Positions 1-7,324 of a DNA stretch of 27,298 nt are shown here, piece by piece. Source of the stretch: Bacteroidota bacterium (lineage in GTDB: Bacteria; Bacteroidota; Bacteroidia; Bacteroidales; F082). The notes beneath the pieces were generated by a model. That model was given only the letters and a program-made list of their open reading frames with translations, was not told the DNA's origin and did not search any database. Numbering within the stretch: position 1 is the stretch's first letter; the number at the start of each line of letters is the position of its first letter. The position numbers were made by a program, and so were the translations under genes. The stretch spans positions 1-27,298 of the forward strand of contig NYYH01000082.1 of assembly GCA_002686705.1 (NCBI GenBank), given 5' to 3'.

Positions 1-57
1 ACATATATTATATAATATATTTCTTTAAATCACAATATACTATACGAAAGACAAAAA

Positions 58-861
58 ATGAAGCGAGTTGGAATACACAAGCCAACGGTTGAAGATGCGA
101 TCGAAATAAGTGGCATAGAAATTTTACACCCTGGTGGATTTGAATTAACACAACGAACAGCAGAAATTTGCAACCTTAAATCCGGGATGAAGATATTGGA
201 TGTGTCTAGTGGTAGAGGTACGCAAGCGTTATATTATGCCAAAACATTTGGTGTTAATGTTACGGGAATTGACATATCTCCCGATATGATTAAAACTGCA
301 ACAATGGCCGCAAAAGAAAATGGATTAACCGAACAAGTTAATTTTATTGAGGGGGATTCACAAAATTTACCCTTTGGAGCTAATTTGTTTGATGCAGTAA
401 TTAATGAGTGTGCAGTAGGAATACCCGATGATTCTCAAAAAGTATTGGATGAAATGGTTCGTGTTGTAAAACCTGGTGGTGCTATTGCCATTCACGAGTC
501 AACGTGGAAGAAAACTATTCCAAAGAACGAAAAAGAAGAAATCTCTGAAAGATATGGAACTACACCGCTTGAATTTGATGAATGGATTGCAATGTTGAAA
601 AAAGCGGGGACTACTAATATCATTTCTGAATTTGATCGTTGGTCTAAACCTGAAATGTTTTGGAATATACGTAAAGACAGAAAAGTTAACAGCTTCAAAA
701 GTGTAATGACTACTTCGGAGAAATTGAAAACCGCCTGCCGTATTTGCAAAATCTATGGAATTAAAGGGGTAATTAAAGTTTTTCAAAATGAAAAAATATT
801 TTACAAAACAATATTAGAAGGAAAATTAGGGTATGCCTTGTTCAAAGGCATAAAAGGTTAA
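58..861 (+). CDS. Class I SAM-dependent methyltransferase
   Basis: A 267-residue Rossmann-fold methyltransferase. The glycine-rich SAM loop lies at residues 47-57 (LDVSSGRGTQA), the acidic residue that usually binds the SAM ribose is D72 in GIDIS, a GDSQNLPF segment at 99-106 matches the adenine-binding region, and the post-core RVVKPGG sits at 135-141. An N-terminal HPGG..LT segment (24-31) is common in small-molecule methyltransferases. The glycine loop reads SSGRG rather than the usual GxGxG, so its first glycine is a serine. The roughly 120 C-terminal residues are basic and helical and probably form the substrate cap. The substrate cannot be told from sequence. The gene converges on the deacetylase/LolA-like/lipoprotein operon, so it may belong to the same envelope or pigment pathway (inference). 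The ATG at 58 has an A-rich leader and no Shine-Dalgarno sequence. Confidence 0.88.
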   Translation: MKRVGIHKPTVEDAIEISGIEILHPGGFELTQRTAEICNLKSGMKILDVSSGRGTQALYYAKTFGVNVTGIDISPDMIKTATMAAKENGLTEQVNFIEGDSQNLPFGANLFDAVINECAVGIPDDSQKVLDEMVRVVKPGGAIAIHESTWKKTIPKNEKEEISERYGTTPLEFDEWIAMLKKAGTTNIISEFDRWSKPEMFWNIRKDRKVNSFKSVMTTSEKLKTACRICKIYGIKGVIKVFQNEKIFYKTILEGKLGYALFKGIKG

Positions 862-912
862 GCATCAAATGTTGAACATAGTTTGGTGATAAATCTAGCT
901 TAATTACTTGTT

Positions 913-1557
913 TCAATCTATAAGTTCTAAATCAATCGAAATCTTGCCTTTATTAATAAAAATTGTTTCTGGAAATGAGTGTTTATAATCCGATAAACTA
1001 ATTATAGACTTTAGATGTAATGGCCATCGTTGCAAACATATTTTAGTAACGGCACCCGATTGATCAAAAAAGTATACAAGATTTTTGTGCTTAATAATCA
1101 GATTGGAGCTATCATTTCTGAAAATTTTAATCTGAGATCTCGTAATATCAGGTAAGAAAAACATAAATGTAAACTCCTTGCTAATCTTATTAATAACAAA
1201 CTCTTTATTTAAAGGTTCCATTACATAATGAACTTTGAATTCTTTTTGAGTATCATCTGGAAATTCAAAATCAAAGTACTTAATCCCTAATTCCGACATT
1301 GAAACCACTCGCATTGCGCTATCAGTTTTTTTCATCAATGTTAAGCCGGTTAGGTTGTTGCCGTAAATATTGATATTAGTTTTGTAAAGTGCTTTTTTGA
1401 AATCGTTATCAAATATGTAAAGTTTATTAATTTGGTATTCCTCAGAATTTGCAACAGGTTTATACCCTGCTATCGAACAAGAAGAAATAATAAACAGTAT
1501 TGAAATTAACAATCCAATAGCAAGCCTTAGTTTAATGATAGGGCAAAAATTCTTCAT
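913..1557 (-). CDS. Putative outer-membrane lipoprotein, possibly LolB/DUF3261-like
   Basis: 214 residues. The basic N-terminus and hydrophobic stretch (residues 12-26) end in a lipobox ISSC with Cys27, so signal peptidase II processing and lipid attachment are expected. The remainder is beta-rich with no motif I can name firmly. It is the last gene of an operon: its ATG overlaps the TGA of the LolA-like gene in an ATGA arrangement. A small lipoprotein beside a LolA-like carrier suggests the acceptor partner in a LolA/LolB-type pair. The C-terminal pattern (WP followed by a repeating beta pattern ending IDLELID) is reminiscent of DUF3261, a LolB-like family found in aryl-polyene clusters. That assignment is inference; the lipoprotein call is firm. 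Confidence 0.7.
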   Translation of the reverse strand: MKNFCPIIKLRLAIGLLISILFIISSCSIAGYKPVANSEEYQINKLYIFDNDFKKALYKTNINIYGNNLTGLTLMKKTDSAMRVVSMSELGIKYFDFEFPDDTQKEFKVHYVMEPLNKEFVINKISKEFTFMFFLPDITRSQIKIFRNDSSNLIIKHKNLVYFFDQSGAVTKICLQRWPLHLKSIISLSDYKHSFPETIFINKGKISIDLELID

Positions 1558-2204
1558 TTAGTATCGCTTAAAAATCTATCATCTGATAATTCAGAATTTA
1601 TCTTTTTGTTTAGAAAAGTAATGGATGTAAAATCGTCACCGGGCTCATGAAAAACAACTTTAACAACTTGCATATTCTGCTTATTGAAATAAATTTCAAT
1701 GTTCTCCAGTATCGAACTAACATTAATATTTGTTGGGACTAACTTAGCCAGATAGTTAGCTTGATTCTCAAAAAATTCAGCTCTAAAATCAGGATTATCA
1801 ATAAAATCACCGCGAATAGCTGAAACAATCATTTTGTTTATTTCGTGAAAAAGGGGATTGGAATTAATATTAAACTCCTTAACCTTGTGATTGTTGATTA
1901 TAGTGAATATCCCATTATGAATGATTATTGTGTACTCGATTGGGGTTACATATTGCCATTTAACATTGTTTTGCTTTTTAAAAAGAAACTTGCCTTCACT
2001 AATCAGGACTTCGTTTAACATCCATAAATGTTTTTTCTGAATAAAATCGCTTTCGATAGTATTAGTATTGTTAGAGTGGGTTTCAAGTTTTGATTTCAGT
2101 TTATCAATATTCGCAACAGTCTTGAATTCCTTATCCTGACCACATAACATAAACGACCACGCGATTAAAAATACAACAATGATTATCTGTAGGTTAATCT
2201 TCAT
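1554..2204 (-). CDS. LolA-like periplasmic lipoprotein carrier family protein
   Basis: 216 residues with an N-terminal signal peptide (hydrophobic about 5-20). LolA-family landmarks are visible: SDFIQKK (52-58), the SEGKFLFKK strand (69-77), WQYVTP (83-88) and the following IIIHNG turn. This is the classic pattern of an unclosed beta barrel that shields lipoprotein acyl chains or other lipids in the periplasm. The gene overlaps the upstream deacetylase by 11 bases and the downstream lipoprotein by 4, so the three are translationally coupled. Because it sits with a deacetylase and a lipoprotein instead of ftsK or other Lol genes, I read it as a cluster-specific LolA paralogue rather than the main carrier. 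A cysteine at residue 21 (MLCG) is a poor lipobox; cleavage by signal peptidase I is more likely. Confidence 0.78.
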   Translation of the reverse strand: MKINLQIIIVVFLIAWSFMLCGQDKEFKTVANIDKLKSKLETHSNNTNTIESDFIQKKHLWMLNEVLISEGKFLFKKQNNVKWQYVTPIEYTIIIHNGIFTIINNHKVKEFNINSNPLFHEINKMIVSAIRGDFIDNPDFRAEFFENQANYLAKLVPTNINVSSILENIEIYFNKQNMQVVKVVFHEPGDDFTSITFLNKKINSELSDDRFLSDTK

Positions 2205-2961
2205 AGGCTTCGATGTTTAGCAAACTTGTCAAACTTACAATTTTATAATCATTTTTTTTAAGCCACAACAAATACTCTTCAACAATTTCTAAAATATTCT
2301 TATTTGTATCATGAAAAAGAACAACATCTCCGGGTTTTGTATTAGTCACCAATTTAGCAATAACATTTTTTGGATCTTTAACTGTATCAAATAATCTCAA
2401 ACTCCAACCGACTGAAACCATATTTGTTCTACTTATGGCTTTACGCAGCATAGGGTTTGTAATCCCGAAAGGGGGTCTGAATAATTTAGGAGATTTTCCC
2501 GTTATGGATTCTAATATTTGATTTGTTTCAACCATTTCTTTCTGCATATTTTTTGACGATAGCAAGTCGAAAAATTTAGAGTGACGATAACTGTGATTTC
2601 CTACAAGATGACCTTTGTCGATAATATCGACAACAATATTAGGATGAGCTCTTACATTTTTACCAATGCAAAAAAAAGTAGCTTTTACATTGTGAGAATC
2701 TAGTAACTCAATAAGTTTTGGGGTGATATGAGGGTGAGGTCCATCATCAAAAGTAATGGCAATGTCTTTCTTGGTTGTTGATGCATTACTATATGAATGA
2801 AAATAATAATTGAGGCCTATGCTTGTTGAGCCCATAATATTAACAATTATGTATAGAATTATAATAGGGATGAGATAGTATAACGAAGTAAGATTAAAAT
2901 ACGATCCAGTAATGATAAGTATGATAACTATTATTGTTATTGAATTTATCCTATTACTCAT
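2194..2961 (-). CDS. Membrane-anchored polysaccharide deacetylase (NodB/CE4 family)
   Basis: 255 residues. Two hydrophobic helices at about 8-20 and 27-44 anchor the protein, and a NodB homology domain follows. All CE4 catalytic motifs are readable: TFDDGPH (70-76, with the base and metal aspartates D72 and D73), the metal-binding pair H123 and H127 in GNHSYRH, RPPFG (162-166), and the last motif VLFHD (214-218). It should therefore be an active metal-dependent N-acetyl (or O-acyl) deacetylase on a cell-envelope glycan or lipid-linked sugar. It is first in a three-gene minus-strand operon and is preceded by a good TAnnTTTG element. Family members often act on peptidoglycan or exopolysaccharide; the LolA-like partners here point instead to an envelope or lipid-conjugate pathway (inference). 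Confidence 0.88.
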   Translation of the reverse strand: MSNRINSITIIVIILIITGSYFNLTSLYYLIPIIILYIIVNIMGSTSIGLNYYFHSYSNASTTKKDIAITFDDGPHPHITPKLIELLDSHNVKATFFCIGKNVRAHPNIVVDIIDKGHLVGNHSYRHSKFFDLLSSKNMQKEMVETNQILESITGKSPKLFRPPFGITNPMLRKAISRTNMVSVGWSLRLFDTVKDPKNVIAKLVTNTKPGDVVLFHDTNKNILEIVEEYLLWLKKNDYKIVSLTSLLNIEAYED

Positions 2962-3033
2962 AAGGTCATCACGGTTTTCAATATTTGATAATGATAGTAT
3001 GGTTTAGTAAAAAATTAACAAGATTGATTAATG

Positions 3034-3041
3034 CAAAGGTA
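3034..3041 (-). promoter_or_regulatory. -7 promoter element for the deacetylase operon
   Basis: Reads TACCTTTG on the minus strand, a full match to the Bacteroidota TAnnTTTG element, about 72 bases upstream of the deacetylase ATG. No clear -33 TTTG is present. Confidence 0.5.
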
Positions 3042-3266
3042 TGACAATTACACTTTTTATAATAATATTATCTCCATCCTGAAATAGAAATTAGCCTCTA
3101 CAAATCTTACAATCAACAAATTAATTTACAAAATTGTTAAAATAACTGACTCACTAATATTTTTCTATCTATCTCTATTTCTGCATTTAATTCGTTTTTA
3201 CCCGGTTATAAACGTATAATTACGTAAGTAAATGCTTATTATACGGCTTAGGTAAAACCCCCACTG

Positions 3267-3274
3267 TATGTTTG
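3267..3274 (+). promoter_or_regulatory. -7 promoter element for ssb
   Basis: TATGTTTG matches TAnnTTTG and would give ssb a leader of about 110 bases. No strong -33 element precedes it. Confidence 0.4.
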
Positions 3275-3390
3275 CCTCAGATTTCGTTCATACATTATTG
3301 AAGCCAGCTACAGATTACCCAACTTAACGTAGTGCATACATTAAGAAAATAATAATTAAACATATTTTTTAACTAATTAAAATTACTATT

Positions 3391-3729
3391 ATGACAACTT
3401 TAAAAAATTCAGTACAACTGATCGGACGCTTAGGAATTGATCCTGAAACATCAACATTTGGTGAAAACAAAACCAAAGTAAAATTCTCACTTGCAACCTC
3501 TACTTATTACAAAGATAAAGAAGGTGAGCGCGTAGAAGAAACCCAGTGGCATAACATAGTTGCTTGGGGAAACGTAGCCAATATTGCTGATAAGTACCTC
3601 AAAAAAGGTCAAGAGATAGCATTATCTGGAAAACTTACTTATCGCTCATGGGATGATAAGGAAGGAACTACACGCTATATTACCGAGGTAGTAGCCAACG
3701 AGATATTAATGCTTGAAAAGAAAAAGTAA
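3391..3729 (+). CDS. ssb: Short single-stranded DNA-binding protein
   Basis: 112 residues, nearly all a single OB fold: NSVQLIGRLG at the start, the TQWHNIVAWG strand in the middle, a KKGQEIALSGKLTYRSW segment, and YITEVVANEILML at the end. It coats single-stranded DNA during replication, repair or recombination. It stops soon after the fold with a lysine-rich tail (EKKK) and has neither the Gly/Pro-rich linker nor the acidic DDDIPF-like tip that canonical SSB uses to recruit partner proteins. A second, longer SSB elsewhere in the genome is therefore likely, and this may be a specialised paralogue; short forms of this kind are common in Bacteroidota. It is monocistronic, with its own promoter element and a strong terminator. 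Confidence 0.93.
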   Translation: MTTLKNSVQLIGRLGIDPETSTFGENKTKVKFSLATSTYYKDKEGERVEETQWHNIVAWGNVANIADKYLKKGQEIALSGKLTYRSWDDKEGTTRYITEVVANEILMLEKKK

Positions 3730-3750
3730 AATTAAACTTGAACATTTTTA

Positions 3751-3790
3751 GCCGGGCTGTGAGATTGAAATTTCGCAACCCGGTTTTTTT
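3751..3790 (+). terminator. Rho-independent terminator after ssb
   Basis: Inverted repeat CCGGGCTGTG (3752-3761) and CGCAACCCGG (3774-3783), a ten-position stem with one mismatch and one G-T pair, followed by seven T residues (3784-3790). Confidence 0.9.
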
Positions 3791-3873
3791 GTTTATTATT
3801 TATCTTTACTATTATTGATTTCTAAAAATTAATCTCAATAAAATTTGTTGCTTAATTTCAAAAAGGGAGTTAG

Positions 3874-4347
3874 TTATAGTCTTTTTTGTTCACCTTCTAG
3901 TTGGAAAAAACTGAAATTAACCCTGCCATATTTTCTATGCTCATAAAAATGCAATAACCCTGAGAAATCAATATTAGTTAGCTTATATGGAGGATCAGCA
4001 AATATAATATCATATTTATTTTTGGCAGTCTCAATAAATCGGGATGCATCAAGCTTCGTTACGTTTAGCTCCTTCATTTCAAGCTGTTGAGCGGTTTTAA
4101 TAATAAACTTTGTACATCCAAAATCCTTATCTACAGCAGTTACCGAGCTACAACCACGTGAAACAAATTCATAAGAAATATTTCCTGTGCCGGCATAGAG
4201 ATCGAGTACTGTTTTTTCACTAAAATCAACATAATTACTTAGTACATTGAATAAGCTTTCCTTAGCCATATCGGTGGTTGGTCGTACAGGAAGGTCATTA
4301 GGAGGTGAGATAACTCTACGCTTGTACCTTCCGCTAATTATTCGCAT
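3874..4347 (-). CDS. rsmD: 16S rRNA (guanine(966)-N2)-methyltransferase RsmD, internally shortened
   Basis: 157 residues. RsmD landmarks: N-terminal MRIISGRYKRR, the RPTTDMAKESLFN segment, SAM motif DLYAGTGNISYEF, and catalytic DPPY within IIFADPPY. Family members of about 180-200 residues have roughly 50 residues between DPPY and the C-terminal RKYG..NFSFF strand, carrying a helix and a core beta strand usually ending in LEH. Here only about 20 residues lie between them (KLTNIDFSGLLHFYEH), yet both flanks match and the frame is intact. This looks like an in-frame loss of about 20-30 codons, which would remove part of the Rossmann core and may cost activity. The gene overlaps the upstream DUF3822 gene by 10 bases. 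It would normally methylate G966 of 16S rRNA. Confidence 0.85.
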   Translation of the reverse strand: MRIISGRYKRRVISPPNDLPVRPTTDMAKESLFNVLSNYVDFSEKTVLDLYAGTGNISYEFVSRGCSSVTAVDKDFGCTKFIIKTAQQLEMKELNVTKLDASRFIETAKNKYDIIFADPPYKLTNIDFSGLLHFYEHRKYGRVNFSFFQLEGEQKRL

Positions 4348-5207
4348 TGTAACGCATTAAAAAGAATATAATATTTATAATATTTTAATTCATCCAGAAC
4401 GAAAGAATAACTGTAGTTATCATTTCTAGAAATAAAACTATAATTTTTAATGTATTGATGAATCATCTTATATGTCTGATCCGTTTCTTTAATATTTCCA
4501 GAGATAATTAAGTTAACATCTTCCGGATTTAGCATCAATTGTTCGATTGATATTAGTAAGAAATAAATAAAATCTTCCTTAGTGTGAAAATCAAAAGAGT
4601 TATAAAAATGTAGTTTATTCTCTTTGAAATACACAACATCAAAGCAATCATCGCGAAGGTTTACAAAAAGCGTTTTTTTATCTACTTTATTTTTAAAATT
4701 TATTGATAAGCTCTCAATCATTGCTGTTGAAAAATGTAATAGATTAACATTCGGCCAAAAATCTTTTGCTTTTTCCACAACAAAGTTTGGCAGGTAATAT
4801 ATGTTAACAGCCTGATTATTTTTCAATCGATCAAAAACAATTCTGCTATTTTCCTGGAATGGTTGATTAAATCCAAGATAAAGATTTTTATGATCTTCAC
4901 TAAAAAGTGCTTCAGGAATTAATGTTGAAAATTTATTTTGATACAACAAAAAGACTGAACTATACGGAAAAGCAAATGAGTGCCTGTTATTAAGTACCTG
5001 GCCTAAATATGATGGCAACTGTTCTACATTTTCAATGTCTGAAAAAATATATGATTCAAGACCAATAAATTTATTTCTATCAGGATTATAAATGGTAAAT
5101 ACAAGACCATTCAACCAAAGTTGTATAGATAAGGTATAGCTTCTGGTTTGTGACTCTTTAAAAGACTTATCAAAATAACTGATATTTGGAGTTAACTGCA
5201 GAGCCAT
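4338..5207 (-). CDS. DUF3822 family protein
   Basis: 289 residues, no signal peptide or membrane helix, so cytoplasmic. It matches my memory of DUF3822, a Bacteroidota-only family usually beside rsmD, as here with a 10-base overlap. The fold is unknown to me from sequence, but two stretches, the N-terminal TLSIQLWLNGLVFTIYN and the later LFVNLRDDCFDVVYFKENK followed by IEQLMLNPEDVNLIISG, have the strand-turn-strand rhythm of the two halves of PilM/FtsA-like actin folds, without a clear ATP-binding motif. The upstream gene encodes a pilin-like membrane protein, which makes a role at the inner membrane plausible (inference). Family call good; function unknown. Confidence 0.78.
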   Translation of the reverse strand: MALQLTPNISYFDKSFKESQTRSYTLSIQLWLNGLVFTIYNPDRNKFIGLESYIFSDIENVEQLPSYLGQVLNNRHSFAFPYSSVFLLYQNKFSTLIPEALFSEDHKNLYLGFNQPFQENSRIVFDRLKNNQAVNIYYLPNFVVEKAKDFWPNVNLLHFSTAMIESLSINFKNKVDKKTLFVNLRDDCFDVVYFKENKLHFYNSFDFHTKEDFIYFLLISIEQLMLNPEDVNLIISGNIKETDQTYKMIHQYIKNYSFISRNDNYSYSFVLDELKYYKYYILFNALQCE

Positions 5208-5226
5208 TATAAAAATGGGTTAAGGA

Positions 5227-5826
5227 TTACTCCCAGTTACCATCGGTTGAAGGTTCAGTCAAAGAGCCAACCCTCAATCCTGGATATCTTTCAATATCTT
5301 CAAATTTCGAAATAATATTAATTATTGCTTGTTCATTCATTCCTTTTAAGAATGCAGTAAAAGGTGCTTTAGCCTCAAATACGTGGACTTCAACGCCTCC
5401 CCTTTCAATTGTATCTGCCTGCAAGGCAAATAATTCGCCACCAGAAAAAGGTATTGTCATTAACTGTGTATACTGGAAATTATCTTGTTTCCCAAACAAT
5501 GAATCGGCAACTTTTATATATCCAACAGTATCATTAATAGTTAGTGTATATGTTGTGTCATTAGGGTCGGGGATAATCTTAACAACAGGAATTTCGGCAA
5601 TCTTTAAGAAAGAAATTAAAGTATCAAAATCTGGTGCATACGAGCCGTTAAGTTGTTTAAAAATAAATTGAGAACTTCGTATATCCTTAAGCCTTTCAAT
5701 AACGACCTTTTCTCTTTGGCGTTTTTCTTTGTTAAACCTTACCGGTTCCATAATACTATCATACACAAAATAACCAAGTGCAACAATTACTATAAATAAA
5801 CCTATTTGGATTAATGTCTTTTTCAT
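5227..5826 (-). CDS. Membrane-anchored, pseudopilin-like conserved protein
   Basis: I place the start at ATG 5826 (199 residues, MKKTLIQIG...), because this gives a standard short basic N-terminus before the membrane helix; an upstream ATG at 5853 would add nine residues. One helix (about 4-22) is followed by a charged linker (KEKRQREK), an amphipathic helix RLKDIRSSQFIFKQ, then NGSYAPDFDTLISF, the helix-then-'nG.Y..d...L' pattern of pseudopilins such as GspG, and a beta-rich C-terminal domain ending GSLTEPSTDGNWE. There is no prepilin peptidase site, so it is probably a bitopic membrane protein rather than an assembled pilin. The gap to DUF3822 is 19 bases, so they are co-transcribed. Function unknown. 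Confidence 0.7.
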   Translation of the reverse strand: MKKTLIQIGLFIVIVALGYFVYDSIMEPVRFNKEKRQREKVVIERLKDIRSSQFIFKQLNGSYAPDFDTLISFLKIAEIPVVKIIPDPNDTTYTLTINDTVGYIKVADSLFGKQDNFQYTQLMTIPFSGGELFALQADTIERGGVEVHVFEAKAPFTAFLKGMNEQAIINIISKFEDIERYPGLRVGSLTEPSTDGNWE

Positions 5827-5899
5827 TTCTTTAAAAATTTTTGTTTTCCGCATGATATAAACAGTTTATGCTCACCTCATGCTCAAAATATTTTTCAAG

Positions 5900-5907
5900 C
5901 AAATGTA
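5900..5907 (-). promoter_or_regulatory. -7 promoter element for the DUF3822/rsmD operon
   Basis: TACATTTG on the minus strand, about 74 bases upstream of the preferred ATG at 5826. It fits TAnnTTTG; -33 not obvious. Confidence 0.45.
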
Positions 5908-6011
5908 CTATATTTTAACATTCATGAAAAAAATATAATATGAATTTATTTTTTGAAAGTTAATTGTATTGTTGTTTAGAGGTAGATTACGAATAACTTA
6001 AAACTTATATC

Positions 6012-6476
6012 TTAAGCTCTGTTCTGGTTCAATTCGTAAAAATCAGGAATGTCATTTAAAAAAATAAAATCTCCAGCTTCTTTATCAATATAACAGCAAT
6101 AATGTGACAAACCATTACTTACAACCAGATAATTTACATTCAAATTTAAATTATACCTAGATATTTGTTCCATTACTTTTTGGTTAATCTTAATATCTGG
6201 TGATTTAAATTCTATAAGCATTATTGGTTGTCCATCACGATTATGAACTACTGCATCAAACCGTTTCTGCATTTTATTTACTTTGATACCCTTTTCGATG
6301 GCAATAAGCACTGAAGGATATTTTTTTTCCTCTTTTAAAAATTTAATGAAATTTTGTCTTACCCATTCTTCAGGAGTTAATACAACATACTTCTTTCTAA
6401 ATTCATCAAATATTTCATCCTTGCCTGATGAAGTTGCTCTGGTTTTAAAACTATAATTTGGAAGGTTTAACTTCAT
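6012..6476 (-). CDS. Standalone HsdR N-terminal-like (PF13588-type) nuclease-fold protein
   Basis: 154 residues, cytoplasmic. A PD-(D/E)xK pattern is visible: D74 in RFDAVV, E89 and K91 in LIEFKSP, and a following helix QISRYN (104-109) that matches the QxxxY element of restriction subunits. The N-terminal region (TPEEWVRQNFIKFL) is also typical of the family. In type I restriction enzymes this domain is the DNA-cleaving part of HsdR, but here it stands alone with no hsdM, hsdS or helicase nearby. In Bacteroidota this small protein is commonly found near holA, which is again true here (divergent across amn). A DNA-repair or replication-linked nuclease is a reasonable inference; a restriction system is not supported. 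Confidence 0.85.
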   Translation of the reverse strand: MKLNLPNYSFKTRATSSGKDEIFDEFRKKYVVLTPEEWVRQNFIKFLKEEKKYPSVLIAIEKGIKVNKMQKRFDAVVHNRDGQPIMLIEFKSPDIKINQKVMEQISRYNLNLNVNYLVVSNGLSHYCCYIDKEAGDFIFLNDIPDFYELNQNRA

Positions 6477-6528
6477 AACTTGTAAAATTTAGAACTTATA
6501 AAACTAAACTAAAAATCGGCAAATTAGT

Positions 6529-6536
6529 TAACTTTG
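6529..6536 (+). promoter_or_regulatory. -7 promoter element for amn-holA
   Basis: TAACTTTG fits TAnnTTTG and lies 15 bases before the amn ATG, implying a leader of about ten bases. Confidence 0.5.
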
Positions 6537-6551
6537 CCTAAAAATTAAAGC

Positions 6552-7322
6552 ATGAAGGATAAGCATGAAATTGTTTCCAATTGGCTGCCCCGATACACCG
6601 GAATGAAATTAAATCAGTTTGGGAAATATATATTACTCACAAATTTTGGAGAATACATCAATTTGTTTGCCAAATGGAATAATGTTGAAATAATTGGTAA
6701 AGATAGGCCCATGCCATGTGCTACAGCAGAAGACATCACTATTATAAATTTTAGTATTGGTAGTGCAAACGCCGCTACAATAATGGATTTACTCAGTGGT
6801 ATTGATCCGAAGGCGGTTCTTTTTCTTGGTAAATGTGGTGGATTGAAAAAGAAAAATAAAGTTGGCGATTTAATACTTCCCATTGCCGCCATTAGGGGTG
6901 AAGGCACATCAAACGATTATTTGCCAATGCGTGTACCTGCCTTGCCTGCTTTTAGTCTGCAAAAAGCTATCTCAACTACTATTCGTGAGTTTAAAAAAGA
7001 TTATTGGACAGGAACCGTTTATACTACAAACCGCCGGGTTTGGGAACATGATTCTAAATTTAAAAAATATCTGCAAAAAACACGATCGATGGCAATTGAT
7101 ATGGAAACGGCAACGATATTTACAGTTGGTTTTGTTAATGAAATTCCAACAGGGGCACTTCTCCTCGTTACCGACCAACCCATGATTCCTGAAGGAATTA
7201 AAACCATTGAGAGCGACAAAAAAGTTAGTAAAGATTTTGTTGAAGAACATTTACAAATTGGTGTTGAATCGCTAAAGCAGCTTATAAATAACGGTGTTAC
7301 TGTTAAACATCTGAGATTTTAG
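6552..7322 (+). CDS. amn: AMP nucleosidase, short Bacteroidota form
   Basis: 256 residues of the PNP/UDP phosphorylase fold. It hydrolyses AMP to adenine and ribose 5-phosphate, controlling the adenylate pool. Markers: NWLPRYTG near the start, the GKCGG loop around 93-97, the LPIAAIRGEGTSNDY segment, TTNRRVWEHD, and the late purine-binding AIDMETAT motif with its glutamate, followed by GALLLVTDQPM. It matches the roughly 258-residue Bacteroidota form and lacks the extra N-terminal domain of the 480-residue enterobacterial Amn. It is first in an operon with holA, whose TTG start lies two bases after the amn TAG stop. Its promoter element lies just upstream, divergent from the HsdR_N-like gene. 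Confidence 0.93.
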   Translation: MKDKHEIVSNWLPRYTGMKLNQFGKYILLTNFGEYINLFAKWNNVEIIGKDRPMPCATAEDITIINFSIGSANAATIMDLLSGIDPKAVLFLGKCGGLKKKNKVGDLILPIAAIRGEGTSNDYLPMRVPALPAFSLQKAISTTIREFKKDYWTGTVYTTNRRVWEHDSKFKKYLQKTRSMAIDMETATIFTVGFVNEIPTGALLLVTDQPMIPEGIKTIESDKKVSKDFVEEHLQIGVESLKQLINNGVTVKHLRF

Positions 7323-7324
7323 TT

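Larger units (their letters stand above)
2962..3390. other. 429-base divergent intergenic region
   Basis: Separates the deacetylase operon (minus) from ssb (plus). It holds a TAnnTTTG element for each direction (3034-3041 minus, 3267-3274 plus) and an 8-base palindrome TTACGTAA at 3220-3227 that could bind a regulator. I see no credible coding sequence, tRNA or terminator in it. Confidence 0.6.

Noticed and set aside
863..888. Inverted repeat between the methyltransferase and lipoprotein genes, considered as a terminator
   Set aside because: Stem needs two G-T pairs, the loop is long, and no T run follows on either strand.
3241..3390. Possible tRNA or riboswitch in the ssb leader
   Set aside because: No cloverleaf arms, TTCGA-type loop or recognised aptamer could be found; only a promoter element and AT-rich sequence.
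6012..6476. A restriction-modification or other defence system around the HsdR_N-like gene
   Set aside because: No methyltransferase, specificity subunit, helicase or toxin nearby; the neighbours are amn and holA.
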